Of a stretch of 64,000 nucleotides of DNA, positions 18,430 to 28,605 are shown one piece after another. Origin of the DNA: an uncultured Paracoccaceae bacterium (GTDB taxonomy: Bacteria > Pseudomonadota > Alphaproteobacteria > Rhodobacterales > Rhodobacteraceae); contig CAJJAK010000002.1 of NCBI GenBank assembly GCA_905182165.1, forward strand, positions 158,012-222,011, read 5' to 3'. The number at the start of each line of letters is the position of its first letter. Position 1 is the stretch's first letter. Below the pieces are notes generated by a model. It made no database searches. It had not been told where the DNA came from and saw nothing but the letters and a program-made list of their open reading frames with translations. The position numbers and the translations under genes are program-made.

Positions 18430-19353
18430 ATGACCAAATCCGCCACACTGACCTTGGATTTAAATTCGACGATTATGCTGTTGATGCTCGCAGCCGTTTG
18501 GGGTGGTTCGTTTTTCTTTGGGGAAATTGCTCTGAGTGAGGTTCCGCCGCTCACCATAACTATACACCGGGTAATGTGGGCTTTGCCAATATTGGCGTTG
18601 ATTGTCCTCCTCAAAGGAATTTATGTTCCTCGTTCGCCGAAAATTTGGGGAGCCTACCTAGTGATGGGTGCGCTTAACAACGCCATTCCGTTCTCGCTAA
18701 TATTCTGGGGACAGACACAGATAGACAGCGGTCTGGCATCCATTCTGAACGGGACGACTGCTATTTTTGCAGTAACTGTTGCTGGTTTGTTGCTTCGCGA
18801 TGAGCCTTTAACGGCCAAGAAACTAATTGGTGCTGCTTTGGGCATTGCAGGGGTGGCTGTCATCATGGGGCCAAGTGCATTGACCGACTTTAACCCGAGC
18901 AATCTCGCTCAACTTGCCATACTTGGCGCAACACTCTCTTATGCATTTGCTGGTGTATGGGGAAAGACTGCGCTTGCTGGTCAAGCACCACTCATGAACG
19001 CCTTTGGTATGTTGATCGGTAGCACAGTGTTGATGATCCCAATTGTCCTTATGTTTGACGGCCCGCCAAATCTTGAACTCTCTAAAGGCGTCTGGGGCGC
19101 TCTGATCGGTATGGCTTCTTTGTCGACCGCACTTGCCTATGTGCTCTACTTTGCAATTTTAGCACGAGCTGGAGCCGCCAATCTTTTACTGGTCACCTTG
19201 CTCATTCCACCGTTTGCAGTTGGACTTGGTGTTTTATTCCTTGGCGAACGAATGGGACTTGAAGCGTTAATTGGTTTTGCCATCATCGGATTGGGGTTTG
19301 CGGTGACAGACGGGCGATTATTTTCCTTCATCTTTCGAAGGACCTCTACCTAA
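18430..19353 (+). CDS. DMT-family transporter (two EamA domains)
   Basis: A membrane protein of about 307 residues with ten predicted hydrophobic segments arranged as two EamA repeats. The first opens LMLAAVWGGSFFFGEIAL. The second begins near LAQLAILGATLSYAFAGVWG and ends with VLFLGERMGLEALIGFAIIG. Such proteins usually export amino acids or other metabolites; the substrate here is unknown. An upstream in-frame start at 18415 is possible, but the ATG at 18430 gives the normal N-terminus. It is the only cargo of the cassette between repeats C and D. Confidence 0.85.
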   Translation: MTKSATLTLDLNSTIMLLMLAAVWGGSFFFGEIALSEVPPLTITIHRVMWALPILALIVLLKGIYVPRSPKIWGAYLVMGALNNAIPFSLIFWGQTQIDSGLASILNGTTAIFAVTVAGLLLRDEPLTAKKLIGAALGIAGVAVIMGPSALTDFNPSNLAQLAILGATLSYAFAGVWGKTALAGQAPLMNAFGMLIGSTVLMIPIVLMFDGPPNLELSKGVWGALIGMASLSTALAYVLYFAILARAGAANLLLVTLLIPPFAVGLGVLFLGERMGLEALIGFAIIGLGFAVTDGRLFSFIFRRTST

Positions 19354-19389
19354 AGCAGGCGGTGGTACCCAACGCAACAGCTTGCTGAT

Positions 19390-19638
19390 TTGGGCTCTAA
19401 CCAGTCGTTTGCTGCGATCATTATTAATGTCCGCATCGGCTCGGTCCTACTTGTACAAAAAAAATCTGATTATTTGAGTATAAAAGCGCCTGCTTAGGTC
19501 TCCAACTGGATGACAAAACACTCCCCATCTCGTCACAGATTGACAAAGTGGTCCTGCGGCTAGGTTTCGCAGGCACCAAACCAATTTTTATATAATAATT
19601 ACAATACTTAAATGTGATTTGTGGTGCCCAGAAGAGGC
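19390..19638 (+). repeat. island repeat D: left segment and core only
   Basis: This copy repeats the left segment of copy C closely, with one arm (AAAGTGGTCC at 19545), then the core TGGTGCCCAGAAGAGG at 19622. Homology stops within the core, right beside the leuB 3' end (stop at 19659). The right arms are absent, as expected for the outer end of an integrated array. The sequence here also makes a GGTGCC/GGCACC stem, but no T-run follows on either strand, so it is not a typical terminator. Confidence 0.82.
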
Positions 19639-19658
19639 ACCAACTTAAATCTTCAAAC

Positions 19659-20765
19659 CTAGATAGTTTCGTTAAGGGCCTTAATTACTGCATCTCCCAT
19701 TTGAGTTGTCGTAACTGGTGCATCACCGTCTCTTTGCATCAAATCTGGTGTACGAATACCACTAGCCAAAACGGATTGTATTGCATTCTCTAACCGAGTC
19801 GCCTCTTCTCCTTCATCAAAGGAATAACGGAGAGCCATTGCAAAGCTCAATATACAGGCTGATGGGTTTGCTTTTCCTTGACCCATAATATCAGGTGCAG
19901 ATCCATGCACTGGTTCATACATAGCTTTGGGACGACCATTCTCCATCAAAGAACCAAGAGATGCAGATGGAAGAAGTCCTAAAGATCCTGTCAACATTGC
20001 AGCACAGTCTGACAATAAATCTCCAAAAAGATTATCAGTTAAAATCACGTCAAATTGTTTTGGTTGCCTTACAAGTTGCATTGCACCGTTGTCAGCATAC
20101 ATATGGCTCAACTCAACATCTGGATACTCAGACTGATGTACTTCTTCAACAACCTCGCGCCACAGAACACCAACTTCCAAAACATTCGCTTTTTCCATTG
20201 AACATAACTTATTTCCACGCCGTTTTGCTAACTCAAATGCAGCCTTTGCTACCCTTTCAATTTCGGACTCAGTATAACGCATTGTATTTACTCCAACGCG
20301 TTCATTATTTTCTATTGTAATACCCCGAGGTTCTCCAAAATACGTACCTGAGGTCAACTCTCGAACAATCATGATATCGAGCCCCGAAACGATATCCTTC
20401 TTTAAGCTAGAAAAATCAGCTAATGCGTCAAAACATTGGGCAGGGCGTAAATTAGCAAACAAATCCATTTCTTTACGAATTTTTAGTAAGCCCCGCTCTG
20501 GTTTTAAACTAAAATCAAGATTGTCATATGCCGGACCGCCAACAGCACCCAATAATACCGCATCCACTTGTTGTGCCTTTTCCATAGTTGCATCTGTTAA
20601 AGGTGTCCCATGAGCGTCATAAGCAGCTCCACCAACTAAATCTTCACTTACATCAAATTTCAAATCCCGATTAACACCAAACCATTCAATAACTTTTTGG
20701 ACTTCTTCCATAACCTCAACACCAATTCCATCTCCTGGTAATATTAAAAGTGACGAATTAGACAT
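19659..20765 (-). CDS. leuB: 3-isopropylmalate dehydrogenase
   Basis: A 368-residue enzyme of leucine biosynthesis that oxidatively decarboxylates 3-isopropylmalate with NAD. Visible are [13 protein letters not shown] at the N-terminus, [14 protein letters not shown] near residue 138, and the metal and substrate region [20 protein letters not shown] near 243. Length and motifs are normal. It follows leuC and leuD on the minus strand with a 117-base AT-rich gap upstream. Island repeat D ends 20 bases beyond its stop codon, so the island abuts this operon. Confidence 0.95.
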   Translation of the reverse strand: MSNSSLLILPGDGIGVEVMEEVQKVIEWFGVNRDLKFDVSEDLVGGAAYDAHGTPLTDATMEKAQQVDAVLLGAVGGPAYDNLDFSLKPERGLLKIRKEMDLFANLRPAQCFDALADFSSLKKDIVSGLDIMIVRELTSGTYFGEPRGITIENNERVGVNTMRYTESEIERVAKAAFELAKRRGNKLCSMEKANVLEVGVLWREVVEEVHQSEYPDVELSHMYADNGAMQLVRQPKQFDVILTDNLFGDLLSDCAAMLTGSLGLLPSASLGSLMENGRPKAMYEPVHGSAPDIMGQGKANPSACILSFAMALRYSFDEGEEATRLENAIQSVLASGIRTPDLMQRDGDAPVTTTQMGDAVIKALNETI

Positions 20766-20882
20766 ATTTATACTCCTTGGTATCGCAAAGCTGTTTGGAT
20801 TTTTAAAAAAACAAGTTAATTGTGAGAGTTTTATTATAATTTATATTATTATCAAGTACATATTATTAATTTACTCTTAGAA

Positions 20883-21487
20883 TCAAACCCAAGGCATTTG
20901 TTTCTGATAACGCTGTTCAAACTCATCAATGCTGGATACTTTTTCCATGGTTAGCCCAATGTCATCTAAGCCATTTAATAAGCAATGCTTTTTAAATTTA
21001 TCTATTACAAAAGAAAACTCGACACCGTCACTTGAACGAACCGTTTGTGTTTCCAAATCAACCATGATCCTTGCATTTTCACCTTTTTGGGAGTCTTTCA
21101 TAAGCTCTTCAAATTATTTTCATTCAAAACTATTGGTAAAATACCATTCTTAAAGCAGTTATTATAAAATATATCTGCATAACTAGTTGATATAACACAT
21201 TTTATACCAAAATCAATCAAGGCCCATGGGGCGTGTTCTCTACTTGACCCACAGCCAAAATTTTCACCAGCAACAATAATTTCAGCATTTCGATAAGCTT
21301 TTTTGTTTAAAACAAAATCTGGAATTTCATTACCTTCAAGATCAAAACGCATTTCATCAAATAAATTTGCACCTAAGCCTGAACGTTTAATCGTTTTCAA
21401 AAATTGCTTTGGGATTATCATATCTGTATCTATATTAACCAAAGGCATTGGAGCAGCTATTCCAGTTAATTTATTGAACTTTTCCAT
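20883..21487 (-). CDS. leuD: 3-isopropylmalate dehydratase small subunit (frame broken)
   Basis: Swivelling-domain subunit that pairs with LeuC to isomerise isopropylmalate. The N-terminal part has [19 protein letters not shown] and [18 protein letters not shown]. It stops after NENNLKSL at 21098. The remaining 70 residues ([16 protein letters not shown] to QKQMPWV) follow in the next frame. One missing base in the short A/T run at about 21111-21113 restores [13 protein letters not shown] and a normal 201-residue protein. As the pathway is otherwise intact, a sequence error is likelier than decay. Confidence 0.9.
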
Positions 21488-21543
21488 TATCTATCCACTT
21501 TTTATTTCAAACGATTGTTAAGTTGAAAATTAATTAATTTAAT

Positions 21544-22950
21544 TTAAATTAAATTTCTAACATCCGTTAGTTTCCCAGTTACCGCCGCAGCTGCAGCCAT
21601 TTGTGGGCTCATCAAATGAGTTCTTCCACCTCTGCCTTGCCGGCCCTCAAAGTTTCTATTAGAGGTCGCAGCACATCTCTCACCAGGTTTTAACTGGTCC
21701 GGGTTCATCGCTAAGCACATAGAGCAGCCAGCTAAACGCCATTCAAATCCTGCGTCTTTAAAAATAGTTGCTAAGCCCTCCTCCTCTGCCTGTGCTCGAA
21801 CCAACCCTGAGCCTGGAACAACCATCGCACGCAAACCATCTTTAATTTTTTTACCTTTCAAGATTTCAGCCGCTGCTCGCAAATCTTCGATTCTTCCATT
21901 CGTGCAGGATCCTATGAAAACAGTATCTATTGTAACATCTTCCAACGGTGTTCCTGGTTTTAAACCCATATATTCTAATGATCGCTCAACAGCTCCAACC
22001 TTACCACCTTTGAAATCTTGAGGTGCTGGAACCTTGGAGTTAATTGGTAAAACGTCTTCTGGTGACGTACCCCATGTGACAACTGGTGCAATATTTTCAG
22101 CTTTGATTGTTATAAATTTATCAAAATGGGCACCATCTTCGGTAAACAAAGTTTTCCAATAAGCAACAGCAGAATCCCAATCTTTTCCTTTAGGGGCATG
22201 CGGTCTGCCTTTGCAATATTCATAAGTTTTATGATCTGGTGCAATTAAACCCGCCCGGGCTCCACCTTCAATTGCCATATTGCAAACTGTCATACGGCCC
22301 TCCATGGAGAGATCTCTAATAGCTTCACCGCAATATTCAATAACATACCCAGTTCCCCCTGCAGTCCCAGTATTCCCTATAACAGAAAGTGTTATATCCT
22401 TTGCTGTAACGCCAGGTTTAAGTTTTCCAGTAATCTCCACTTTCATATTTTTTGATTTCTTTTGAATCAAAGTTTGCGTTGCTAAAACATGCTCAACTTC
22501 AGACGTTCCAATACCGTGAGCTAAAGACCCAAATGCCCCATGAGTTGCAGTATGACTATCACCGCAAACTACCGTCATTCCTGGTAGCGTCCATCCTTGC
22601 TCTGGGCCAACAATATGTACAATCCCCTGACGCACGTCAGATACAGGATAATAATGGACACCAAAATCTTTTGCGTTTTTATCTAATGCTTCAACTTGAA
22701 TGCGGCTTTCCGCATTCTCAATGCCTTTTGCACGATCTAGCGTTGTGGGTACATTATGATCAGGAACAGCTATTGTCTTATCTGGCGCTCTAACTTTCCT
22801 ACCAGATGTACGTAATCCTTCAAAAGCTTGTGGGCTTGTTACTTCGTGAACCAGATGGCGATCTATGTATAGCAAACAAGTTCCATCAACATCTTCATGG
22901 GCAACGTGAGCATCCCATATTTTGTCATAAAGTGTCTTAGCTATAACCAT
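21544..22950 (-). CDS. leuC: 3-isopropylmalate dehydratase large subunit
   Basis: A 468-residue aconitase-family subunit with a 4Fe-4S cluster. Cluster cysteines are visible in [14 protein letters not shown] near residue 348 and in [12 protein letters not shown] near residue 410. The N-terminal [20 protein letters not shown] and [20 protein letters not shown] are diagnostic. It is the first gene of a minus-strand leuC-leuD-leuB run. The 252-base AT-rich space upstream (22951-23202) is shared with the divergent hydrolase gene and must carry both promoters. I saw no clear leader peptide with Leu codons in it. Confidence 0.96.
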   Translation of the reverse strand: MVIAKTLYDKIWDAHVAHEDVDGTCLLYIDRHLVHEVTSPQAFEGLRTSGRKVRAPDKTIAVPDHNVPTTLDRAKGIENAESRIQVEALDKNAKDFGVHYYPVSDVRQGIVHIVGPEQGWTLPGMTVVCGDSHTATHGAFGSLAHGIGTSEVEHVLATQTLIQKKSKNMKVEITGKLKPGVTAKDITLSVIGNTGTAGGTGYVIEYCGEAIRDLSMEGRMTVCNMAIEGGARAGLIAPDHKTYEYCKGRPHAPKGKDWDSAVAYWKTLFTEDGAHFDKFITIKAENIAPVVTWGTSPEDVLPINSKVPAPQDFKGGKVGAVERSLEYMGLKPGTPLEDVTIDTVFIGSCTNGRIEDLRAAAEILKGKKIKDGLRAMVVPGSGLVRAQAEEEGLATIFKDAGFEWRLAGCSMCLAMNPDQLKPGERCAATSNRNFEGRQGRGGRTHLMSPQMAAAAAVTGKLTDVRNLI

Positions 22951-23202
22951 TGATTTTTCTCCAACAAAGGTAATAATTTTTATAAAATCACTTTTTAGTA
23001 ATTTAAAATAATGTTTTTATCGATTTAATTTGATATTAAATATCAACTGTTGAAGGATCAATCAATCATTAATGAATTCAAAATAATTATTACATTCAAT
23101 ATTATATAAAAATTTTGTTGCTATTATTTATGGTATCTACTTTATTACAATAAATTAATACAAAAAAAATTGCATACTAAGCGTATTATTAAAGGTTAAA
23201 GA

Positions 23203-24312
23203 ATGACAGATACAAGTTTTTATTGGGATGAAAAATGTTTTTGGCATGGAGGTGGAAATTTTGCATTCACCCAACCAGTTGGAGGCCTTGTACAACCCTT
23301 AGCCGCAGGTGGTTTAGCCGAAAACCCCGAAACAAAAAGAAGGCTAAAAAATTTAATGGATGTTACTGGAATTACGACAGATTTGGAAATGCAATCAAGC
23401 CAACCAGCAACAATGACAGATTTACTTCGTATTCATACCAAAGAATACTTAGAGAAGTTTAAAGCCTTATCAGAAGTTGATGGCGGTTTATTGGGCCTAA
23501 GAACTCCGTTTGCTCGAGACGGCTTTGAAATAGCAGCTCTTTCAAGTGGACTTGCAATTTCAGCGATTAAAGACGTCTTAAAAGGAAAATATAAAAACTC
23601 TTACTCCTTATCAAGACCACCAGGGCATCATTGCTTGCCTGACTATCCAAATGGATTTTGCTTACTTGCCAATATAGCAATTGCTATAGACTCTGCTATC
23701 AGCGAAAATTTGGGTAAGAAATTCTGTGTTATCGACTGGGATGTGCATCATGGAAATGGCACAGAAGCAATTTTTTATGACAGAGATGATGTTTTAACTA
23801 TCTCAATTCACCAGGAACGAAATTACCCTGTCGATACGGGCATGGAAATCGATAGAGGAAAAGGAGAAGGTTTAGGATACAATGTTAATTTACCTCTACC
23901 TGCCGGCTCTGGACATAACACTTACTTGAATTTGTTCGACAAGGTTATCACACCGCTAGTCAATAATTATCGTCCTGATATCATCATTGTAGCTTGTGGC
24001 TTTGATGCAGCTATGATTGATCCTACATCAAGTATGCTATGTTCCGCTGAAACGTTCAGGATTCTAACTAGAAAGGCTCAGGTATTAGCTGATGAAAATT
24101 GTAATGGGAAATTATCACTTATACATGAAGGCGGTTATTCCGAAGTTTATGTTCCTTTTTGTGGGCATGCAGTTTTAGAAGAATTATCGGGGAGTAAAAA
24201 ACTAGCGCCTGACCCATATGAAGAATTATTTAAGTTACGACAACCAGGCGATAGGTTTGAAAATATGGCAAATGAGTTAATAAATGATTGGGAAAAGCTA
24301 TTCTTGAGCTGA
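23203..24312 (+). CDS. histone deacetylase-fold family protein (class II type)
   Basis: A 369-residue zinc hydrolase of the arginase/deacetylase fold. The zinc and catalytic residues lie in SRPPGHHCLPDYPNGFCLLA, VIDWDVHHGNGTEAIFY, and the ACGFDAAMIDP loop. Bacterial members deacetylate polyamines or other small acetylamides; some are called acetoin utilisation proteins. The substrate cannot be read from the sequence. It leads a plus-strand group with the CoA-transferase genes, about 50 bases upstream of the first, so they may share a promoter. Confidence 0.88.
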   Translation: MTDTSFYWDEKCFWHGGGNFAFTQPVGGLVQPLAAGGLAENPETKRRLKNLMDVTGITTDLEMQSSQPATMTDLLRIHTKEYLEKFKALSEVDGGLLGLRTPFARDGFEIAALSSGLAISAIKDVLKGKYKNSYSLSRPPGHHCLPDYPNGFCLLANIAIAIDSAISENLGKKFCVIDWDVHHGNGTEAIFYDRDDVLTISIHQERNYPVDTGMEIDRGKGEGLGYNVNLPLPAGSGHNTYLNLFDKVITPLVNNYRPDIIIVACGFDAAMIDPTSSMLCSAETFRILTRKAQVLADENCNGKLSLIHEGGYSEVYVPFCGHAVLEELSGSKKLAPDPYEELFKLRQPGDRFENMANELINDWEKLFLS

Positions 24313-24360
24313 ACAGTTGAATTCCTTAATTAAATTAAGACAACAAGATGAAAGAAACAG

Positions 24361-25056
24361 ATGCGAAAAATATATGATACACCTAATAATGCTCTCAAAG
24401 GCCTAGGTTTTGATGGAATGACTATTGCAGCAGGTGGTTTTGGATTATGCGGAATACCTGAGCTACTTATATCTTCTATAAGGGATGCTGGAACAAAGAA
24501 CCTAACAGTTGCATCAAATAATGCTGGCGTAGATGACTTTGGATTAGGTCTATTGCTACAAACACGACAAGTGAAAAAAATGATTTCATCTTATGTGGGA
24601 GAGAATGACGTATTTATGAAACAATACTTAGCCAACGAACTAGAATTAGAGTTCAACCCACAAGGAACATTAGCTGAACGAATGCGGGCGGGTGGCGCAG
24701 GCATACCAGGCTTTTACACAAAGACTGGAGTTGGAACGGTCATTGCCGAAGGCAAAGAACACAAAGATTTTGATGGTGAAACTTATATTTTAGAAACTGG
24801 TTTAAAAACTGACATTTCAATCATAAAAGCATGGAAAGCAGACGAAACTGGAAACCTTATCTACAGGAAAACTAGCCGTAATTTTAATCCAGCAGCGGCA
24901 ACCTGTGGTAAAGTTTGTATTGCTGAAGTGGAGGAAATTGTACCAACAGGGCAATTAGATCCAGATTTAATACATACACCTGGCATATATGTACATCGAA
25001 TTGTACAAGGTAAACATGAGAAGAGAATAGAACAAAAAACTATTAGAACCACTTAA
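24361..25056 (+). CDS. scoA: 3-oxoacid CoA-transferase subunit A
   Basis: A 231-residue alpha subunit of succinyl-CoA:3-ketoacid CoA-transferase. The CoA-binding glycine loop reads AAGGFGLCGIPELLI near residue 22, and NAGVDDFGLGLLL and GAGIPGFYTKTGVGT follow. With subunit B it transfers CoA from succinyl-CoA to acetoacetate. This complements the leucine catabolic operon elsewhere in the window, whose last enzyme releases acetoacetate. A GAAAGAAACAG leader precedes the ATG. Confidence 0.93.
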   Translation: MRKIYDTPNNALKGLGFDGMTIAAGGFGLCGIPELLISSIRDAGTKNLTVASNNAGVDDFGLGLLLQTRQVKKMISSYVGENDVFMKQYLANELELEFNPQGTLAERMRAGGAGIPGFYTKTGVGTVIAEGKEHKDFDGETYILETGLKTDISIIKAWKADETGNLIYRKTSRNFNPAAATCGKVCIAEVEEIVPTGQLDPDLIHTPGIYVHRIVQGKHEKRIEQKTIRTT

Positions 25057-25135
25057 ATAGAATGACTAAATAAGTACTAAAGTATTTTAGTATTTAAATT
25101 TCTATTTAAAATACCCAACTGATTGGAGAGTAAAG

Positions 25136-25762
25136 ATGGCATGGGATCGTAATCAAATGGCAGAACGTGCTGCTAAAGAATTACAAGATGGTTGGTATGT
25201 GAATTTGGGGATAGGTATTCCAACTTTGGTTTCTAATTTTATCCCAGACGGTGTTGATGTAACACTACAATCGGAAAATGGTATGCTGGGGATGGGGCCA
25301 TTTCCAACAGAAGATAAAATAGATCCAGATCTAATAAATGCTGGAAAACAAACCATTACGGAATTAGATCGAACTTCATATTTTGGATCAGACACCAGTT
25401 TTGCTATGATACGAGGTGGAAAAATAAATATGGCCATTCTTGGGGCTATGGAAGTAGCAGAAAATGGTGACCTCGCTAATTGGATGATTCCAGGAAAGAT
25501 GGTTAAAGGAATGGGTGGAGCTATGGATTTAGTAGCCAGTGCTGAAAATATTATAGTGGCTATGATGCATGCTAATAAACGAGGGGAAAGTAAGTTATTA
25601 AAACGATGCAGTCTTCCCTTAACTGGAAAAGCTGTTGTCCATCGAATAATTACTAACCTCGGAGTATTAGATGTTGTACCTGGGGGCTTAAAAATTATTG
25701 AACTCGCAGAGGGCGTGACCATGGATGAGATCAAAGCCGTTACTGAAGCAACGCTTGTATAA
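25136..25762 (+). CDS. scoB: 3-oxoacid CoA-transferase subunit B
   Basis: A 208-residue beta subunit. The catalytic Glu lies in [12 protein letters not shown] near residue 45, after the [17 protein letters not shown] loop. A good ribosome site (TTGGAGAG) precedes the ATG. It follows subunit A after a 79-base gap with no obvious terminator, so the two are probably cotranscribed. It faces folD, which ends about 30 bases away on the other strand. Confidence 0.94.
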   Translation: MAWDRNQMAERAAKELQDGWYVNLGIGIPTLVSNFIPDGVDVTLQSENGMLGMGPFPTEDKIDPDLINAGKQTITELDRTSYFGSDTSFAMIRGGKINMAILGAMEVAENGDLANWMIPGKMVKGMGGAMDLVASAENIIVAMMHANKRGESKLLKRCSLPLTGKAVVHRIITNLGVLDVVPGGLKIIELAEGVTMDEIKAVTEATLV

Positions 25763-25793
25763 AACTTTCTTAACTTTAAAATTTTACTAAAAA

Positions 25794-26693
25794 TTAGGCG
25801 CTAAGACCCTCTGGTTCTGTTAAATTGTTAGCTCTACAACAGGCTGTAACCGTATTTGCTAAAAGACAAGCTATTGTCATGGGACCTACACCACCAGGAA
25901 CCGGAGTAATAGCTCCAGCAACTTGAGCAGCACTTTTATAATCCACATCACCCACTAATTTTGTCTTACCTTCTTTTTCAGGATGGGGAATTCTATTAAT
26001 GCCAACGTCAATTACAGTAGCTCCTTCAGAAATCCAATCCGCATTGATCATTTCTGGTCGACCCACAGCCGCAACAATAATGTCGGCTCGGCGGCAAATT
26101 TTTTCAATATCTTTTGTTCTGCTATGTGCAATCGTAACTGTACAACTATCTTGCAATAACAGGTTAGCCATTGGCTTCCCAACTATATTTGAACGACCTA
26201 CGACTACAGCATTCAATCCAGATAAGCTTCCATGATGATCTCTCAACATCATCAAACAACCCAAAGGTGTACAAGGAACCATAGATTTTTGCCCAGTACC
26301 CAATCTTCCAACATTGGAAATATGAAACCCATCAACATCTTTATCAGGTGAAATCGAATTAATAACAAGATCTTCGTTTATATGAGCTGGCAAAGGTAGC
26401 TGACAAAGAATACCGTGGATTGTTGGGTCTTCATTTAAGCTTTCTATTAATTTCAATAGTTTTTCTTCGGGCGTATTTACATCCAACTTATGTTCAACTG
26501 ATTTCATACCAACAGCTAAGGTTTGTTCACCTTTGTTACGCACGTAAACCTTTGAGGCAGGATCCTCTCCAACTAAGACAACCGCCAAGCCTGGAACTAT
26601 TCCATGATCAGCTTTTAGATGGGCTACATGTTTAGCAACTTTATTGCGCACAGACTCTGAGAACTCTTTCCCACTAATTATTTTCGCAGTCAT
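25794..26693 (-). CDS. folD: methylenetetrahydrofolate dehydrogenase / cyclohydrolase
   Basis: A 299-residue bifunctional enzyme interconverting 5,10-methylene- and 10-formyl-tetrahydrofolate with NADP. Key segments are [18 protein letters not shown] near residue 41 (catalytic Tyr and Lys), the nucleotide site [18 protein letters not shown] near 165, and [16 protein letters not shown] near the C-terminus. It lies 58 bases downstream of fhs on the same strand, making a C1-folate pair. Confidence 0.96.
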   Translation of the reverse strand: MTAKIISGKEFSESVRNKVAKHVAHLKADHGIVPGLAVVLVGEDPASKVYVRNKGEQTLAVGMKSVEHKLDVNTPEEKLLKLIESLNEDPTIHGILCQLPLPAHINEDLVINSISPDKDVDGFHISNVGRLGTGQKSMVPCTPLGCLMMLRDHHGSLSGLNAVVVGRSNIVGKPMANLLLQDSCTVTIAHSRTKDIEKICRRADIIVAAVGRPEMINADWISEGATVIDVGINRIPHPEKEGKTKLVGDVDYKSAAQVAGAITPVPGGVGPMTIACLLANTVTACCRANNLTEPEGLSA

Positions 26694-26751
26694 GCAAATA
26701 TTCCTTTTTTTTAAACGACAATAATACCTATACTAGAGCTCAAACAATACT

Positions 26752-28425
26752 TTAGAACAAACCTTCAATATCACCAGATTCATTCAAACCTATGGCCTCA
26801 GCAGCAGGTTTTCTTGGCAGACCCGGCATCGTCATAATTTCTCCACAAATTGCCACAATAAAACCAGCACCCGCTGATAATCGAACTTCACGGATAGGTA
26901 CCGAATGTCCAGTTGGAGCTCCGCGCAAACTAGGATCAGTAGAAAAACTATACTGCGTCTTAGCCATACAAATTGGTAGGTTTTTATAACCTTGATCTTC
27001 CCAGGCTCTTAATTGATCGCGAATTTTCTTATCGGCTAAAACTTCATCTGCTCGGTAAATTCGTTTTGAAATTGTTTCAATCTTTTCCATCAAAGGCATA
27101 TCATCAGGATAAATTGGTGCAAAATTAGCTGAATCAGCATCTACTATTTCAACCACTCTTTTAGCTAAAGCTTCTGAACCTTTTGAACCAAACTCCCAAT
27201 GTTTTGACAGAATAGCCTCGGAACCCATTGATGAAACGTAATCTTTTATCGCTTGAACTTCTTGATCAGTGTCCGTTACAAAATGATTGATTGCTACCAC
27301 AACAGGAACACCAAAAGATTTTATATTCTCAATATGTCGTCCAAGATTAGGGCAACCCTTTACTACTGCTTCTACGTTCTCAGGTCCCAAGTCTGCCTTT
27401 GCAACTCCACCATTCATTTTCATGGCTCTAACTGTCGCAACTAAAACAACAGCTGCCGGTGAAATTCCTGCCTTCCTACACTTTATATTAAGAAACTTTT
27501 CAGCACCCAAATCTGCTCCAAAGCCTGCCTCAGTAACTACATAATCAGCCAATTTTAAAGCAGTTTTTGTTGCTACAACTGAATTACACCCATGAGCAAT
27601 ATTAGCAAATGGCCCACCATGAACTAAAGCGGGGTTATTTTCTAAAGTCTGTACTAGATTGGGTTGCATTGCGTCTTTTAAAAGAACTGTCATTGCTCCA
27701 TCAGCTTTTATATCACGACAAAACACGGGAGTTTTATCTCTACGGTAAGCAACAATTATATTCCCTAATCGTTTTTCAAGATCCGCTAAATCTTTTGCCA
27801 TACAAAGTATTGCCATCACTTCAGAAGCTGGAGTAATATTAAACCCATCCTGTCTTGGAATACCATTAGCAGTTCCACCCAAGCCAATTGTTATATCACG
27901 TAAAGCCCTATCATTCATATCCATTACGCGTTTCCAAGCAATGGTTCTAGGGTCTATTCCTAAGCTTCCCCAATAAATATGATTATCAACCATAGCAGAT
28001 AAAAGGTTGTGTGCAGAAGTGATGGCATGAAAATCACCAGTAAAATGCAAGTTCATTTCTTCCATTGGTACAACTTGTGCATAACCACCACCGGCCGCCC
28101 CACCTTTCATACCAAAACATGGACCCAAAGAGGCCTCACGAATACACACTGCTGCTTTTTTACCAATCGCATTTAACCCATCACCCAATCCAACGGTAGT
28201 GGTTGTTTTACCTTCACCGGCTGGTGTTGGGTTAATTGCGGTAACGAGTATTAAGTTGCCATAGGAATTATTATCTAAAGATTTTATAAATTCTTCACTA
28301 ATTTTAGCTTTATCGTGACCGTAAGGAAGTAAATCTTTAGACCCTATTCCTAACTTTTCGCCAATTTCTTGAATTGGTAGCTTATTTGCTTCTCTTGCTA
28401 TTTCAATATCTGATTTATAACTCAT
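26752..28425 (-). CDS. fhs: formate--tetrahydrofolate ligase
   Basis: Activates formate to 10-formyl-tetrahydrofolate with ATP. The ATP loop is [20 protein letters not shown] near residue 55. Also present are [20 protein letters not shown] and the C-terminal [19 protein letters not shown]. An in-frame ATG at 28491 would add 22 odd residues. The ATG at 28425 with GGGA seven bases upstream gives 557 residues, the family norm. Together with folD it links formate and methyl-derived C1 units to folate, which would suit an organism demethylating betaines or methylamines. Confidence 0.95.
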   Translation of the reverse strand: MSYKSDIEIAREANKLPIQEIGEKLGIGSKDLLPYGHDKAKISEEFIKSLDNNSYGNLILVTAINPTPAGEGKTTTTVGLGDGLNAIGKKAAVCIREASLGPCFGMKGGAAGGGYAQVVPMEEMNLHFTGDFHAITSAHNLLSAMVDNHIYWGSLGIDPRTIAWKRVMDMNDRALRDITIGLGGTANGIPRQDGFNITPASEVMAILCMAKDLADLEKRLGNIIVAYRRDKTPVFCRDIKADGAMTVLLKDAMQPNLVQTLENNPALVHGGPFANIAHGCNSVVATKTALKLADYVVTEAGFGADLGAEKFLNIKCRKAGISPAAVVLVATVRAMKMNGGVAKADLGPENVEAVVKGCPNLGRHIENIKSFGVPVVVAINHFVTDTDQEVQAIKDYVSSMGSEAILSKHWEFGSKGSEALAKRVVEIVDADSANFAPIYPDDMPLMEKIETISKRIYRADEVLADKKIRDQLRAWEDQGYKNLPICMAKTQYSFSTDPSLRGAPTGHSVPIREVRLSAGAGFIVAICGEIMTMPGLPRKPAAEAIGLNESGDIEGLF

Positions 28426-28605
28426 AATGATTCCCAGCTCATTTAAAAGATTTTTCATTTTCTCGTATAATCGAGAATTATGAAAAATCAATTTAAAATA
28501 AAAGACATTTTTTTGTTTAAAATAGTCTTAGCTTAAATTCTAGGAAGCTTACTAATAGTACTATTCATATAAGTATAAATATTAAGAAGAAATGAATACC
28601 ATAAT

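Larger units (their letters stand above)
18081..19638. mobile_element. island unit 3: EamA transporter cassette between repeats C and D
   Basis: A segment of about 1.5 kb from core C to core D with one gene, an EamA-family exporter. The left-segment sequences ahead of cores C and D are almost identical apart from one small deletion, so this unit looks like the youngest. From 18271 to 18429 only an AT-balanced leader without a recognisable site is seen. Mobility is inferred from the repeats. Confidence 0.5.

Noticed and set aside
10642..19638. A true tRNA gene at one of the repeat cores
   Set aside because: Only about 25 bases resemble a tRNA 3' end; no anticodon arm, D-arm or 5' acceptor strand can be folded beside any copy.
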